From Streptomyces lomondensis (GTDB taxonomy: Bacteria > Actinomycetota > Actinomycetes > Streptomycetales > Streptomycetaceae), in contig NZ_BMWC01000004.1 in assembly GCF_014651035.1 (NCBI RefSeq), positions 558,001 through 622,000 on the forward strand: a DNA stretch of 64,000 nucleotides, in the 5' to 3' direction. Numbering within the stretch: position 1 is the first letter of the stretch; every line of letters begins with the position of its first letter. This document shows, piece by piece, positions 43,371 to 52,579 of this stretch. A model generated the notes under the pieces. The model ran no database searches. It saw only the letters and a program-made list of their open reading frames with translations, and was not told where the DNA came from. The position numbers were made by a program, and so were the translations under genes.

Positions 43371-44502
43371 CGGCCTTCAGCACCACGAACTTCGGGTCGC
43401 TCGCGACCAGTCGGCTGTTGCCGAAGAGTTTCCGCAGCTTCACGTGGTAGCCCAGATGCCGGTTGCCGATCACCCACAGCTCACCGCCCGGCCGCAGCGC
43501 GCGGCGCGCCCCGGTGAACATCCGCCAGGCCGTGGCGTCCGTCGTCGCCTGGTGGGTGTGGAACGGCGGGTTGTTGAGGACCAGGTCGACACTGCCGGAC
43601 GGCACGCCCGCGAGCCCGTCGCCGACCCGGAACTCGGCGTGCCCCGGCACGCCGTTCGCCTTGTACGTCGCCTCCGCCGAGGCCACCGCCTGGAACGACT
43701 CGTCCACGAACAGCACCTCGGCCGACGGGTCGGCCAGCGCCACCGCCGTACCGACCACGCCGTTGCCGCACCCCAGATCCACCACCCGGCCGCCCCGGCC
43801 GTCCGGCAGATGCCCCAGGAAGAACCGCGTGCCGATGTCGAGCCGGTCGGCGCAGAAGACGCCCGCGTGGTTGACGACGGTGCGCCCCGAGGCCGGTCCG
43901 ATGCCGTCCGGGAGCGTGTACACGTACGGCCACGGGTTGGCGGGCCGCTCCAGCGCGGGGTCCGGCGCGCAGAAGATCAGCCGGGCCTTCTTCTCGGCGA
44001 GCGAGGTGCGCGTCGGGCCGAGGATCCGCTCGAACAACTGGAGCGTCGAGGTGTGGATCTCCTTCACCATCCCCGTGCCGACGACGACCGTTCCCGCGTG
44101 CACCGCCGGCGCCAGCCGCAGCAACTGGTCCTCCAGCAGCGCCAGGCTCTTCGGCACCCGCACCAGCAGCACGTCGATCCGTCCCGGCGGCGGATCCTGA
44201 GTGGTGAGCAGCCGCACCGCACCGGGCTCCGCACCGGCCCGCGCGAGGTTGGCGCGCGTCGCCTCCTGCGCGAGATGGGAGTCGGTGATGTGCACCGGCC
44301 GGTGCGCCGCGAGCGCCGTGGCCAGCGCGCCCCAGCGGTCCCCGACGACCACGACCGTGCCGGACAGCGGGACCCGTTCCTCGGCCAGATGCCTCAGCAG
44401 ATACGCGTCGGAGGCGTCCCAGGCGCGCAGCCGGTCGCGCGGGTCCTCGGGGAAACGGGTCAGCGCGAGTTCGCCCCACGGCGTCGTCATACGGTCGTTC
44501 AT
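43360..44502 (-). CDS. rlmG: RlmG-type rRNA (guanine-N2) methyltransferase
   Basis: A 380-residue protein with two methyltransferase-like domains in tandem, as in RlmG/RsmC. The N-terminal one is degenerate (VVVVGDRWGALATAL); the C-terminal one is intact: VVDLGCGNGVVGTAVALADP, FVDESFQAVASAEATYKANG and the catalytic NPPFHTHQATTDATAWRMF motif. It would methylate a guanine in rRNA; the exact position is inferred from family only. Confidence 0.88.
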   Translation of the reverse strand: MNDRMTTPWGELALTRFPEDPRDRLRAWDASDAYLLRHLAEERVPLSGTVVVVGDRWGALATALAAHRPVHITDSHLAQEATRANLARAGAEPGAVRLLTTQDPPPGRIDVLLVRVPKSLALLEDQLLRLAPAVHAGTVVVGTGMVKEIHTSTLQLFERILGPTRTSLAEKKARLIFCAPDPALERPANPWPYVYTLPDGIGPASGRTVVNHAGVFCADRLDIGTRFFLGHLPDGRGGRVVDLGCGNGVVGTAVALADPSAEVLFVDESFQAVASAEATYKANGVPGHAEFRVGDGLAGVPSGSVDLVLNNPPFHTHQATTDATAWRMFTGARRALRPGGELWVIGNRHLGYHVKLRKLFGNSRLVASDPKFVVLKAVKR

Positions 44503-44549
44503 CGTGCGTCCAGGCTAGCCGAGCCGCAGCTCAGCCCCCGTCCGGCACC

Positions 44550-45200
44550 ATGGAGAGCATGGACGGCGAGCTGTTCCCCAGGGCCCGTACGCAGGTCGCG
44601 CCCGGCGCGGTGCACCTGCCGGACTGGCTGGACGCGGAGCACCAGCGCGCGCTGCTCGACGCCTGCCGCGCGTGGGCCCGGCCGCCCGCCGGACTGCGCA
44701 CGGTCCGCACCCCCGGCGGCGGCACCATGACCGCCCGGCAGGTGTGCCTGGGCTGGCACTGGTACCCGTACGGCTACGCCCGCACGGTCGTCGACGGGGA
44801 CGGCGCGCCGGTGAAGCCGTTCCCGGACTGGCTGGGCGAGCTGGGCCGCCGGGCGGTCCGCGACACCCTCGGGGGACCGGCGCCCGCCTACGACATCGCG
44901 CTGATCAACTTCTACGACGCCGACGCCCGCATGGGCATGCACCGCGACAGCGACGAGAAGTCGGACGCGCCGGTGGTGTCGCTGAGCCTCGGCGACACCT
45001 GCGTCTTCCGCTTCGGCAACACCGAGACCCGCACCCGGCCCTGGACCGACGTCGAGCTGCGCAGTGGCGACCTGTTCGTCTTCGGCGGCCCGTCCCGGCT
45101 CGCCTACCACGGGGTCCCCCGGGTGCACGCCGGCACGGCACCGCCCGGTCTCGGCCTGAGCGGACGGCTCAACATCACGCTCCGGGTCAGCGGCCTGTAG
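44550..45200 (+). CDS. AlkB-like Fe(II)/2-oxoglutarate dioxygenase (nucleic-acid repair)
   Basis: A 216-residue AlkB-family enzyme: INFYDADARMGMHRDSDE with the HxD iron ligands, VVSLSLGDTCVFRFG, GDLFVFGGPSRLAYHGVPRV with the distal His, and GRLNITLR with the 2-oxoglutarate-binding arginines. Expected to remove alkyl groups from DNA or RNA bases. ATG 44550 is used; a second ATG at 44559 is equally possible. Divergent from rlmG across 47 bases. Confidence 0.92.
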   Translation: MESMDGELFPRARTQVAPGAVHLPDWLDAEHQRALLDACRAWARPPAGLRTVRTPGGGTMTARQVCLGWHWYPYGYARTVVDGDGAPVKPFPDWLGELGRRAVRDTLGGPAPAYDIALINFYDADARMGMHRDSDEKSDAPVVSLSLGDTCVFRFGNTETRTRPWTDVELRSGDLFVFGGPSRLAYHGVPRVHAGTAPPGLGLSGRLNITLRVSGL

Positions 45201-45237
45201 GCCGTCACCCCCGGCGGATCATGGGAGACTCGCCCTC

Positions 45238-46476
45238 ATGAGCGGGAAGGCGGACCCCCGGCAGGCGGGGGACGGGAGCACGTCGAGGACGCGGCTGGAC
45301 CGGGGGCGCGGAGCGCTCGGACCCGCGCTGGAGCTCGTGCACACCGGACGCGCGCCGACCCGGGCCGTGCTCACCGCCGAGCTCGGCGTGACGCGGGCGA
45401 CGGCCGGCGCGGTCGCCGCCGAGCTGGAGGCGCTCGGGCTGATCCGGGTCGACGCCCGGCCCGGCGCGGCGGCGGGCTCGCAGGGCAGGCCCTCGCACAA
45501 GCTGGCCGTCGCCGAGGACGGGCCCGTCGCGCTCGCCGCGCAGGTGCACGCCGACGGATTCAGGGCGGCTCTGGTCGGGCTGGGCGGCCGGATCGTCGCC
45601 ACCGCGCCCGGCTGCGAGGTCGTCGACGCCGACCCGGCGAAGGTGCTCGCCTCCGTCGTCACGGCGGGCGCCGAGCTGCTCCGCGAGACCGGACGCAGGT
45701 GCGTCGGCGCGGGCCTCGCCGTGCCGTCCGCCGTCGCCGAACCCGAGGGCCTGGCGCTGAATCCCCTGCACCTGGCCTGGCCCGCGGGCGCGCCCGTGCG
45801 GGACATCTTCGCCGAGCAGGTGCGCGCGGCCGGCATCGGCGGACCCGCGTTCGCCGCGAACGACGTCAACCTCGCCGCGCTCGCCGAGCACCGGCACGGG
45901 GCGGGCCGCGGCGCCCGCGACCTGCTGTGCGTGGCCACCGGCCACCGGGGCGTCGGCGGCGCGCTCGTCCTCGACGGCCGCCTGCACCGGGGCAGTTCCG
46001 GCCTCGCCCTGGAGGTCGGCCACCTCACCGTGCACCCCGAGGGCCGGCCCTGCCACTGCGGCAGCCGCGGCTGCCTGGACGTGGAGACCGACCCGCTGGC
46101 CTTCCTGACGGAGGCGGGACGCGAGCCGGGCCCCGAGGTGTCCCTGCTCCAGCAGTCCATCGACCTGGTCCGCCACCACTACGACGACCCGGCCGTCCGC
46201 GCCGCCACCGAGACCCTCATCGACCGGCTCGGCCTCGGACTCGCCGGCCTGGTCAACATCCTGAACCCGGACCGGATCATCCTCGGCGGCCTGCACCGCA
46301 CCCTCCTGGACGCCGACCCGGACCGGCTGCGCGCGGTCGTCGCCGACCGCAGCCTGTGGGGCCAGAGCGGCGGCGTGCCCATCCTGCCGTGCACCCTCGA
46401 CCACAACAGCCTGGTCGGCGCCGCCGAACTGGCCTGGCAGCCGGTCCTGGACGATCCGCTGGGAGCGCTCACCTAG
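45238..46476 (+). CDS. ROK-family transcriptional regulator
   Basis: A 412-residue protein with an N-terminal winged helix (LVHTGRAPTRAVLTAELGVTRATAGAVAAELEALGLI) and a C-terminal ROK sugar-kinase-like domain: GLAVPSAV, ANDVNLAALAEHRHGAGRG, GHLTVHPEGRPCHCGSRGCLD with the CxCGxxGC zinc motif. The phosphate-binding DxGxT of active kinases is not evident, so it is a regulator rather than a kinase. Target unknown; sugar catabolism genes lie just upstream. Confidence 0.9.
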   Translation: MSGKADPRQAGDGSTSRTRLDRGRGALGPALELVHTGRAPTRAVLTAELGVTRATAGAVAAELEALGLIRVDARPGAAAGSQGRPSHKLAVAEDGPVALAAQVHADGFRAALVGLGGRIVATAPGCEVVDADPAKVLASVVTAGAELLRETGRRCVGAGLAVPSAVAEPEGLALNPLHLAWPAGAPVRDIFAEQVRAAGIGGPAFAANDVNLAALAEHRHGAGRGARDLLCVATGHRGVGGALVLDGRLHRGSSGLALEVGHLTVHPEGRPCHCGSRGCLDVETDPLAFLTEAGREPGPEVSLLQQSIDLVRHHYDDPAVRAATETLIDRLGLGLAGLVNILNPDRIILGGLHRTLLDADPDRLRAVVADRSLWGQSGGVPILPCTLDHNSLVGAAELAWQPVLDDPLGALT

Positions 46477-46481
46477 GGGCC

Positions 46482-47333
46482 TTATTCCCCGGTCATGCTC
46501 CACAGCGCCGCCACCACCGGCCGCCGCAGATCGGCCCGCCGTACGCACAGCCCGATCGCGAACGGCTCCGGCGCCGGACCGGCCGGGACGACCGCCAGCC
46601 GGTCGCGCACCGCGCTGTGCTCCAGCACCAGCCGGGGGACCACGCCCGTGCCGCAGCCCAGCGCGACCAGCGTCAGCAGCCCTTCGTGGCCGTCCGGTTC
46701 GCAGGCCACGTCCGGTGCCGTGCCCCGGGCGCGGAACCAGCGGTCGGCGGCGTCGCGGACCAGGCCGCGGTGAGGCAGGACGAACGGGCCGGCGAGCCCG
46801 GGATCCGGGCGGTCCCGGGCCGTGATCAGGACCAGCTCGGTCACCCTGACCGTGCGGCTCACCAGCGGCTCCGGCAGCCTCGGCGGGATCCCCGCCACGG
46901 CCGCGTCGACCTCGCCCTCGTCCAGCCGGGCCAGCGCCGCCGCCGCGTCACCCGTCCGCAGATCGAGCCGCACCTGCGGGTGCGCGGCGCGGAACGGCGC
47001 CAGCAGATCCGGCAGCAGCGCCTGACATGCCGTCACCGTGGCGAAAACGGCCAGCCGGCCGGTGAGCAGGGCCGGGTCCGGATGCTCCTCGCGGTAGGCG
47101 CGCCACAACTCCAGGGCCCGCACGGCGTACTCGCGGAACCGGTGCCCCTCCGCCGTGAGCGACACCCCGCGCGGCCCCCGGTCGAACAGCCGGTGCCCGA
47201 GATCCGCCTCCAGCCGCTGCACGGTCCGGGTCAGCGTCGCCGGGCTGACGTGGCAGTCCAGGCTCGTCCGGCCGAAGTTGAGCGTCTGCGCCAGATGCAG
47301 GAACAGCCGCAGCTCCCGATGATCGTCCCGCAC
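46482..47333 (-). CDS. LysR-family regulator, IlvY-like
   Basis: A 283-residue LysR regulator with an N-terminal helix-turn-helix (LRLFLHLAQTLNFGRTSLDCHVSPATLTRTVQRLEADLGHRLFDRGPRGVSLT, in order) and a periplasmic-binding-like effector domain. The sequence SFGRTS/NFGRTS-like opening and position back-to-back with ketol-acid reductoisomerase match E. coli IlvY, which activates ilvC when acetolactate or acetohydroxybutyrate accumulates. Assignment rests on both similarity and the divergent arrangement. Confidence 0.85.
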   Translation of the reverse strand: MRDDHRELRLFLHLAQTLNFGRTSLDCHVSPATLTRTVQRLEADLGHRLFDRGPRGVSLTAEGHRFREYAVRALELWRAYREEHPDPALLTGRLAVFATVTACQALLPDLLAPFRAAHPQVRLDLRTGDAAAALARLDEGEVDAAVAGIPPRLPEPLVSRTVRVTELVLITARDRPDPGLAGPFVLPHRGLVRDAADRWFRARGTAPDVACEPDGHEGLLTLVALGCGTGVVPRLVLEHSAVRDRLAVVPAGPAPEPFAIGLCVRRADLRRPVVAALWSMTGE

Positions 47334-47352
47334 GGCCTGGCCCTTTCATTTT

Positions 47353-47393
47353 CCGCAACAGTGCGCTGCACAAGTTGCGCTTGCCGCAACAGT
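47353..47393. promoter_or_regulatory. Candidate IlvY operator between the LysR gene and ilvC
   Basis: The 83-base divergent gap has an inverted repeat CGCAAC (47354-47359) and GTTGCG (47374-47379), a direct repeat CCGCAACAGT (47353-47362 and 47384-47393), and CAAG/CTTG around TTGCG (47371-47383). Multiple half-sites in this position suit LysR-type binding. Inferred, not matched to a known site. Confidence 0.5.
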
Positions 47394-47416
47394 CCGGCCG
47401 AGCCTACAACTCGACC

Positions 47417-48889
47417 ATGACCTCGACGATCCCGTACACCTCCCGCGTCTTCCCGCTCGACACCATGGACGTGCCCGGCGGCACCGAGACCGTCCTGCGC
47501 GGAGGACGGCACCTCTTCCCGCTCCTCCCGCGGGCCTTCGCCGGCGTCCGCCGCGTCGGCGTCCTCGGCTGGGGGCCCCAGGGCCGGGCGCAGGCCCTCA
47601 ACCTCCGTGACTCCCTCGCCGGCACGGACGTCCGGGTGGCGGTGGGGCTGCGCCCCGGCTCCGGCTCCCGCGCCGACGCCCGCGCCCACGGCTTCACCGA
47701 GGACGACGGCACGCTCGGCGACTGGCTCACGGTCGCCGCGGACAGCGACCTGGTGATCCTGCTGATCGCCGACGCCGCACTCGCCGAGCACCACCAGGAG
47801 ATCTTCGCGGCGCTGAAGCCTGGTGCCGTCATCGGCCTCTCGCACGGCTTCCTGCTCGGCCATCTCCGGGAGACGGGCGGGGAGTTCCCGCCCGGACACG
47901 GGGTGATCGCCGTGTGCCCCAAGGGCATGGGCGACTCCGTGCGGCGGCTTTACCAGCAGGGCGCGCACATCAACGGCGCCGGGATCAACGCCAGCTTCGC
48001 CGTGCACGCCGACCCGGACGGACGGGCCGTCGACCTGGCGCTCGGCTGGTCCGTGGCGCTCGGCTCGCCGTACACCTTCCGCACCACCCTCGACAGCGAG
48101 TACCGCTCCGACATCGTCGGCGAACGCGCCGTCCTGCTCGGCGCCGTCCACGGCATCGTCGAGAGCCTTTACACCCGGTACCGCCTCGCCGGCGACGACG
48201 AGGTGACGGCGTACGAACGGTCCTGCGAGAACGTCACCGGCCCGATCGCCCGCACGATCTCGCGGGCCGGGCTGCGGGCCGTCCGCGAGAGCCTCGACGC
48301 GGCCGGGCGGGACCTCTTCGACCGGGCGTACACGGCCACGTACGCCCCCGCGCGCGAGATCGTCGCGGAGATCTACGACGAGGTCGCCGACGGCACCGAA
48401 CTGCGCAGCGTGATCCTCGCCGAACGGCGGCTCGGCGCCCGCCCGATGAGCCGGATCGGCGGCTCGCCGATGTGGTCGGTGAGCGAGCGGGTGCGGGCCC
48501 GGCGCGGCACCCGCGACCTGCCCGTCGACCCGTTCACCGCCGGCGTGTTCGTCGCCACCATGACGGCCCAGGTCGACGAGTTCGCCGAGCGCGGCCACCC
48601 CTGGTCGGAGATCGTCAACGAGTCCGTCATCGAGGCCGTCGACTCCCTGCTGCCGTACATGCACGCCCGGGACGTGGCCCACATGGTCGACAACTGCTCC
48701 CGCACGGCCCGCCTCGGCGCCCGCCGCTGGGGGCCGCGCTTCCAGGCCGCGTACGAGCAGATCGCCTACCCGGCGGCCGCGAACCCGGCGGACTCGGACC
48801 TGGTGGCGGCCTTCGGCACCCACCCGGTGCACGAGGCCCTGGCCGCGGCGGCGAAGCTGCGGCCGTCCGTGGACATCTCGGTGACCTGA
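47417..48889 (+). CDS. ilvC: Ketol-acid reductoisomerase, class II (long form)
   Basis: A 490-residue enzyme, the long class II form as in E. coli and plants, not the approximately 330-residue class I form usual for Streptomyces primary metabolism. NADPH site VGVLGWGPQGRAQALNLRDS; VILLIADAALAEHHQ; substrate/Mg2+ region HGFLLGHLRETG, CPKGMGDSVRRLYQQG, and two C-terminal knotted helical domains (SEYRSDIVGERAVLLGAVHG; NESVIEAVDSLLPYMHARDVAHMVDNCS). It catalyses the second step of valine/isoleucine synthesis. It stands without ilvB/N/D genes, beside its own LysR regulator. Start ATG 47417. Confidence 0.92.
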   Translation: MTSTIPYTSRVFPLDTMDVPGGTETVLRGGRHLFPLLPRAFAGVRRVGVLGWGPQGRAQALNLRDSLAGTDVRVAVGLRPGSGSRADARAHGFTEDDGTLGDWLTVAADSDLVILLIADAALAEHHQEIFAALKPGAVIGLSHGFLLGHLRETGGEFPPGHGVIAVCPKGMGDSVRRLYQQGAHINGAGINASFAVHADPDGRAVDLALGWSVALGSPYTFRTTLDSEYRSDIVGERAVLLGAVHGIVESLYTRYRLAGDDEVTAYERSCENVTGPIARTISRAGLRAVRESLDAAGRDLFDRAYTATYAPAREIVAEIYDEVADGTELRSVILAERRLGARPMSRIGGSPMWSVSERVRARRGTRDLPVDPFTAGVFVATMTAQVDEFAERGHPWSEIVNESVIEAVDSLLPYMHARDVAHMVDNCSRTARLGARRWGPRFQAAYEQIAYPAAANPADSDLVAAFGTHPVHEALAAAAKLRPSVDISVT

Positions 48890-49009
48890 AATACATGACC
48901 CTGGTGGTATCAGGCTTGCCCGCGCCGCTTCCGGGAAGGCGAGCCGCCGAGCAGGCAGGCTGGTCGGCAGGCAGCCCGCCCGCACCGCACCACCGAGGAA
49001 GTTGACGCA

Positions 49010-49900
49010 ATGACCGACAAGCTCACCGTGAGCGTCCTGGGCACCGGCATCATGGGTGCCGCGATGGCCCGCAACCTCGCCCGCGCCGGACACACCGTCC
49101 AGGCCTGGAACCGCACCCGCGCCAAGGCCGAGCCGCTCGCCGACGGGGGCGTGCACATCGCCGGCACCCCCGCGCAGGCGGTCCAGGACGCCGACGTCGT
49201 CCTGACCATGCTCCACGACGGCCCCGCCGCCCTGGACACCATGCGCGAGGCCGCGCCCGCCCTGCGCCCCGGCACCGCGTGGGCGCAGTCCACCACTGCC
49301 GGCATGGAATCCCTCGGCGCCCTGGCCGCGTTCGCCCGCGAGCACGGCCTGGTCTTCTACGACGCGCCCGTCCTGGGCACCCGCCAGCCCGCCGAGGCCG
49401 GGAAGCTGACCGTGCTCGCCGCGGGCCCCGCCGAGGGGCGGGACAGGGTGACGCCGGTCTTCGACGCCGTCGGCGCCCGCACCGTCTGGACCGGCGAGGA
49501 CGGGGCGGCGGGCAGCGCCACCCGCCTGAAGCTCGTCGCCAACAGCTGGGTCCTCGCCGCCACGGCCGCCGCCGGCGAGGCCCTCGCCCTGGCGAAGGCC
49601 CTCGGCGTCGATCCGCACGGCTTCTTCGACCTCATCGCGGGCGGCCCGCTCGACATGGGCTATCTGCGCGCCAAGTCCGACCTGGTCCTCGACGGCCGGC
49701 TCACACCGCCCCAGTTCGCCGTGACCACCGCCGCCAAGGACGCCCGCCTGATCGTCCAGGCCGCTGCCGAGAACGGCGTCCGCCTGGACGTGGCCGAGGC
49801 CGCCGCCGCCCGCCTGGAACGCGCCGCCGCCCAGGGCCACGGCGACGAGGACATGGCCGCCGCCTACTTCGCCAGCTTCGAAGACAAGCCCCACTCCTAG
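49010..49900 (+). CDS. NAD(P)-dependent beta-hydroxyacid dehydrogenase family oxidoreductase
   Basis: A 296-residue member of the 3-hydroxyisobutyrate/6-phosphogluconate dehydrogenase superfamily. N-terminal Rossmann motif VSVLGTGIMGAAMARNLARAGHTVQAWNRT (listed as a motif), FYDAPVLGTRQPAEAGKLTVLAAG corresponds to the substrate-binding DAPVSGG stretch, and GSATRLKLVANSWVLA carries the catalytic Lys. The usual Gly-Gly is altered to Gly-Thr, so substrate is uncertain. It precedes the PPOX-type gene by 12 bases, with GAGG before ATG. Confidence 0.88.
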   Translation: MTDKLTVSVLGTGIMGAAMARNLARAGHTVQAWNRTRAKAEPLADGGVHIAGTPAQAVQDADVVLTMLHDGPAALDTMREAAPALRPGTAWAQSTTAGMESLGALAAFAREHGLVFYDAPVLGTRQPAEAGKLTVLAAGPAEGRDRVTPVFDAVGARTVWTGEDGAAGSATRLKLVANSWVLAATAAAGEALALAKALGVDPHGFFDLIAGGPLDMGYLRAKSDLVLDGRLTPPQFAVTTAAKDARLIVQAAAENGVRLDVAEAAAARLERAAAQGHGDEDMAAAYFASFEDKPHS

Positions 49901-49912
49901 GAGGTTCCCCCC

Positions 49913-50335
49913 ATGTCCAAGCCGCCGCTGCCGCCCGAGGCCGACGCCCTGCTGAGCCGGCCCAACCCGTGCGTCATGGCCACGGTGCGCTCCGACGGCG
50001 CGCCGGTCTCCACCGCCACCTGGTACGCGTGGCAGGACGGCCGGGTGCTGATCAACCTCGACGCGGGCCGCGTCCGCCTGAAGCACCTGCGCCGCGACCC
50101 GCGCGTGACCCTCACCGTCCTCGCCGGCGACGACTGGTACACCCACGTCACCCTCATCGGCCGCGTCACCGAGATGTACGACGACGAGAATCTGGCCGAC
50201 ATCGACCTCCTCGCCCGGCACTACATCGGCAAGCCCTACCCGGAGCGCGTCCGCCCCCGGGTGAGCGCCTGGATCGAGGTCGACCGCTGGCACGGCTGGG
50301 GCGCGATGAAGGACAGCGACCAGGCCGGAACCTGA
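49913..50335 (+). CDS. PPOX-class F420/FMN-dependent enzyme
   Basis: A 140-residue split-barrel flavin-type protein: NPCVMATVRSDGAPVSTATWYAW, GRVLINLDAGRVRLKHLRRDPRVTLTVL and YTHVTLIGRVTEMYDDE in order. Such actinobacterial proteins bind F420 or FMN; specific reaction unknown. AGGAGG precedes ATG 49913, and it is probably cotranscribed with the dehydrogenase. Confidence 0.85.
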   Translation: MSKPPLPPEADALLSRPNPCVMATVRSDGAPVSTATWYAWQDGRVLINLDAGRVRLKHLRRDPRVTLTVLAGDDWYTHVTLIGRVTEMYDDENLADIDLLARHYIGKPYPERVRPRVSAWIEVDRWHGWGAMKDSDQAGT

Positions 50336-50337
50336 GG

Positions 50338-51249
50338 TCAGCGCCGCCACTGAGCCGCGAACGCCCGGCCCGGGTTCTCGGTGAGGATGCGCCCCACCAG
50401 CTCCTCGCCCACGGCGTGCACGAGCCGGGGGCGCACCCGGCGCAGCAGATACGGCATCCCGGGGCCGCCGTCCACCGAGCGGGCGGCGGCCGTCGTGGTG
50501 TCCGCGCCCAGCAGCAGCCGGTCGCCGAACCCGGCGTCGGCCAGGGCCCGTACGGCGTCCGGCATCCGCCAGTCCGTGGCGTGATTCCCGCGTGACGGGC
50601 CGTCGAAGGCCAGGTAGCAGCCGGACTCGGCCGCCTGCCGGTGCACCACGAGGTCGGGGGACCGGTTCAGATGCCCGAGCACCACCCGGTGCGGCGGCAC
50701 CCCCAACTCCCCGCACAGCAGGTCCAGTACGTCCAGCGCGCCGGTGCCCAGCTCCAGGTGCACGGCGATCGGCGCACCCGTCGCGTGATGCGCCTCGGCC
50801 GCAGCCGCCATGGTCCAGCGGGCGTGCGCGTCCAGGGCGTGGTAGCCGCCCGCGACCTTGACGAGCCCCGCCCGCACCCCCGACGTCCCGATGCCGTCGG
50901 TGAGTTCGGAGACGAAGACGTCGGCGAGCCGGCCCCGCAGCCCGGCGAGGGTGCCCTCGTCGTAGTGCACGTCCTGGTGCAGACCCGTCGCCGCCACCAC
51001 GTGCACGCCGGTCTCCCGCGACAGCGCCGGCAGATCGGCGGCCCGCCGCCCGAGCCCGTACGGCGTCCACTGCACCACGGCCCCGCCGCCCTGCTCCCGG
51101 AAGGCGGCCAGCTCCGCCCGCGCCGCCGCCACGCTGCCCAGCTCCTGGCCGGGCAGCCGCGGACTGGCGAAGAACACATGGTCGTGGGCGTCGCACACAC
51201 CGAGGTCCCCGGGCGGCACGTCCCCCAGCACCGTACGGACCGCGCTCAC
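50338..51249 (-). CDS. Phosphotriesterase-family metal-dependent hydrolase
   Basis: A 303-residue amidohydrolase-superfamily protein: DAHDHVFF supplies the first metal-binding His pair, GLVKVAGGYH replaces the region with the carboxylated Lys, VHLELGTGALDVL and VVLGHLNRSPDLV give the later His ligands, and LLGADTTTAAA the catalytic Asp. Family members range from lactonases to phosphotriesterases. GTG 51249 overlaps the upstream DUF4865 stop (GTGA), so the two are coupled. Confidence 0.85.
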   Translation of the reverse strand: MSAVRTVLGDVPPGDLGVCDAHDHVFFASPRLPGQELGSVAAARAELAAFREQGGGAVVQWTPYGLGRRAADLPALSRETGVHVVAATGLHQDVHYDEGTLAGLRGRLADVFVSELTDGIGTSGVRAGLVKVAGGYHALDAHARWTMAAAAEAHHATGAPIAVHLELGTGALDVLDLLCGELGVPPHRVVLGHLNRSPDLVVHRQAAESGCYLAFDGPSRGNHATDWRMPDAVRALADAGFGDRLLLGADTTTAAARSVDGGPGMPYLLRRVRPRLVHAVGEELVGRILTENPGRAFAAQWRR

Positions 51250-51824
51250 CACTGCCGCCCCCGGGGCAGCCGGTCCCGGCCCGGCGCCGACAGGTGCAGC
51301 ACCTCGAACACGTCGCCGCCCGCCTCGGGCGCCTCATGCTCCCAGAGGGAGAAAAGGACCAGCTCCCAGCGGCTGGTGTCGACGGCGGCAGCGGCGAGCA
51401 GGGCTCCGCCCTCGGCGGCCAGCCGCCGGACCTCGTCCACCGCGCCCTCCACGACGTCGGCCAACGGCCCACCGCCCGGCACCGGTTGACGCCGGCGCAC
51501 GGCGAACCGCGCCCGCGAACCCTGCCCCTCCTCGTAGGCGAGCCCCGTCCACTGCCGCGCGGACGGCCGTCCGAAGTCGTCGCTGAGCCCCTGGAACCCG
51601 CCGCCCCACAGGAAGGCGTTCATGCCTTCGACGGTGTGCCACAGATAGAAGGGCGCGTACTGGTTGACCGGCGAGCCGCGCAGGCCGCGCTCACGCATCA
51701 GATAGGCCTTGACGCCGAGCCCGTCCCAGTCGTCGAGCAGCCTCCCGCGCCGGGCGACGCGGTCCCGGACGACGTCCATGTCGTAGTCGGCGGGCAGGGT
51801 GAGCTCGTACTGCATGGCGTGCAA
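51246..51824 (-). CDS. DUF4865-like protein
   Basis: A 192-residue soluble protein (YELTLPADYDMDVVRDRVARRG; LLDDWDGLGVKAYLMRERG; NQYAPFYLWHTVEGMNAFLWGGGFQGLSDDFGRP in order) that I recognise as DUF4865-like. No catalytic motif is known. TTG 51824 has GAGGAG five bases before it; the ATG three codons later is the alternative. It lies between a TetR gene and the phosphotriesterase-like gene in one leftward operon and is probably a target of that TetR. Confidence 0.75.
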   Translation of the reverse strand: MHAMQYELTLPADYDMDVVRDRVARRGRLLDDWDGLGVKAYLMRERGLRGSPVNQYAPFYLWHTVEGMNAFLWGGGFQGLSDDFGRPSARQWTGLAYEEGQGSRARFAVRRRQPVPGGGPLADVVEGAVDEVRRLAAEGGALLAAAAVDTSRWELVLFSLWEHEAPEAGGDVFEVLHLSAPGRDRLPRGRQW

Positions 51825-51833
51825 GAGATCTCC

Positions 51834-52397
51834 TCAGGAGGTGCGTGGTGTCAGCAGGGAGAGCAGCCCCCGCACCCCCGCGTCGAACGCGGCGGGGGAG
51901 CCGGAGGCGCGGGCCAGGACATAGCCGCCCTGGACGGTCGCGACGACGGCCGCGGCGATCTCCCCGCCGTCCAGACCGGGCGCGAACTGCCCCTGCTCCT
52001 TGCCCTCTTCGACGAGCGCGGCGATCCGGCCCCGGAGCCACTCGATCGTCTCGTCGACCGGCGCGCGCAGCTCGGCGCTCGCGATCACGTCCGGGTCCAT
52101 GGTCAGCCGGCCGATGGGACAGCCCCGCAGCACGTCCCGCTCGCGCCGCAGATACGCCGCGATGCGCTCGTAGGGCGTTCCCGGGCCGTCGAGTACGCCC
52201 GCGGCGATGGCCCGCATCTCCTCGGCGGTCCGCCGGATCGCGGCCAGAGCGAGATCGGGCTTGCCCTTGAAGTGGTGGTACATGCTGCCCTGCCCAGCGC
52301 CCGCGCGCTCCAGGATCGCCTTGGGGCTGGTGCCCACGTAGCCGCGCTCCCACAGCAGCTCGCGGGTGGACTCGATCAGCCGTTCCGAGGTGCTCAT
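51834..52397 (-). CDS. TetR-family repressor
   Basis: A 187-residue regulator with the TetR helix-turn-helix in the first 50 residues (RLIESTRELLWERGYVGTSPKAILERAGAGQGSMYHHFKGKPDLALAAI, in order) and a C-terminal ligand-binding region. It heads the operon with DUF4865 and the phosphotriesterase-like gene and probably controls itself and them. Upstream, TGTA...TACA around 52405-52424 could be an operator, weakly supported. Confidence 0.88.
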   Translation of the reverse strand: MSTSERLIESTRELLWERGYVGTSPKAILERAGAGQGSMYHHFKGKPDLALAAIRRTAEEMRAIAAGVLDGPGTPYERIAAYLRRERDVLRGCPIGRLTMDPDVIASAELRAPVDETIEWLRGRIAALVEEGKEQGQFAPGLDGGEIAAAVVATVQGGYVLARASGSPAAFDAGVRGLLSLLTPRTS

Positions 52398-52579
52398 GCC
52401 CTCACTGTACATACCAGTAGTTACAGAAGTCGAGGTCGCGAGGAGCATCCGCGACCCGCCCGCCTACTCCCCACGAGGTACGCGCACTGCCGCTGGCCGT
52501 ACGACGCCCCGGGCGCCCTTGCGGGGCCACTCTCGGAACGAGACATCGACATCGGCCAAGCGATCGAGGAGTGGACGAC

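Noticed and set aside
46477..46497. Hairpin GGGG CCTTATT CCCC between the ROK and LysR genes
   Set aside because: Stem of only four pairs; not enough to call a terminator.
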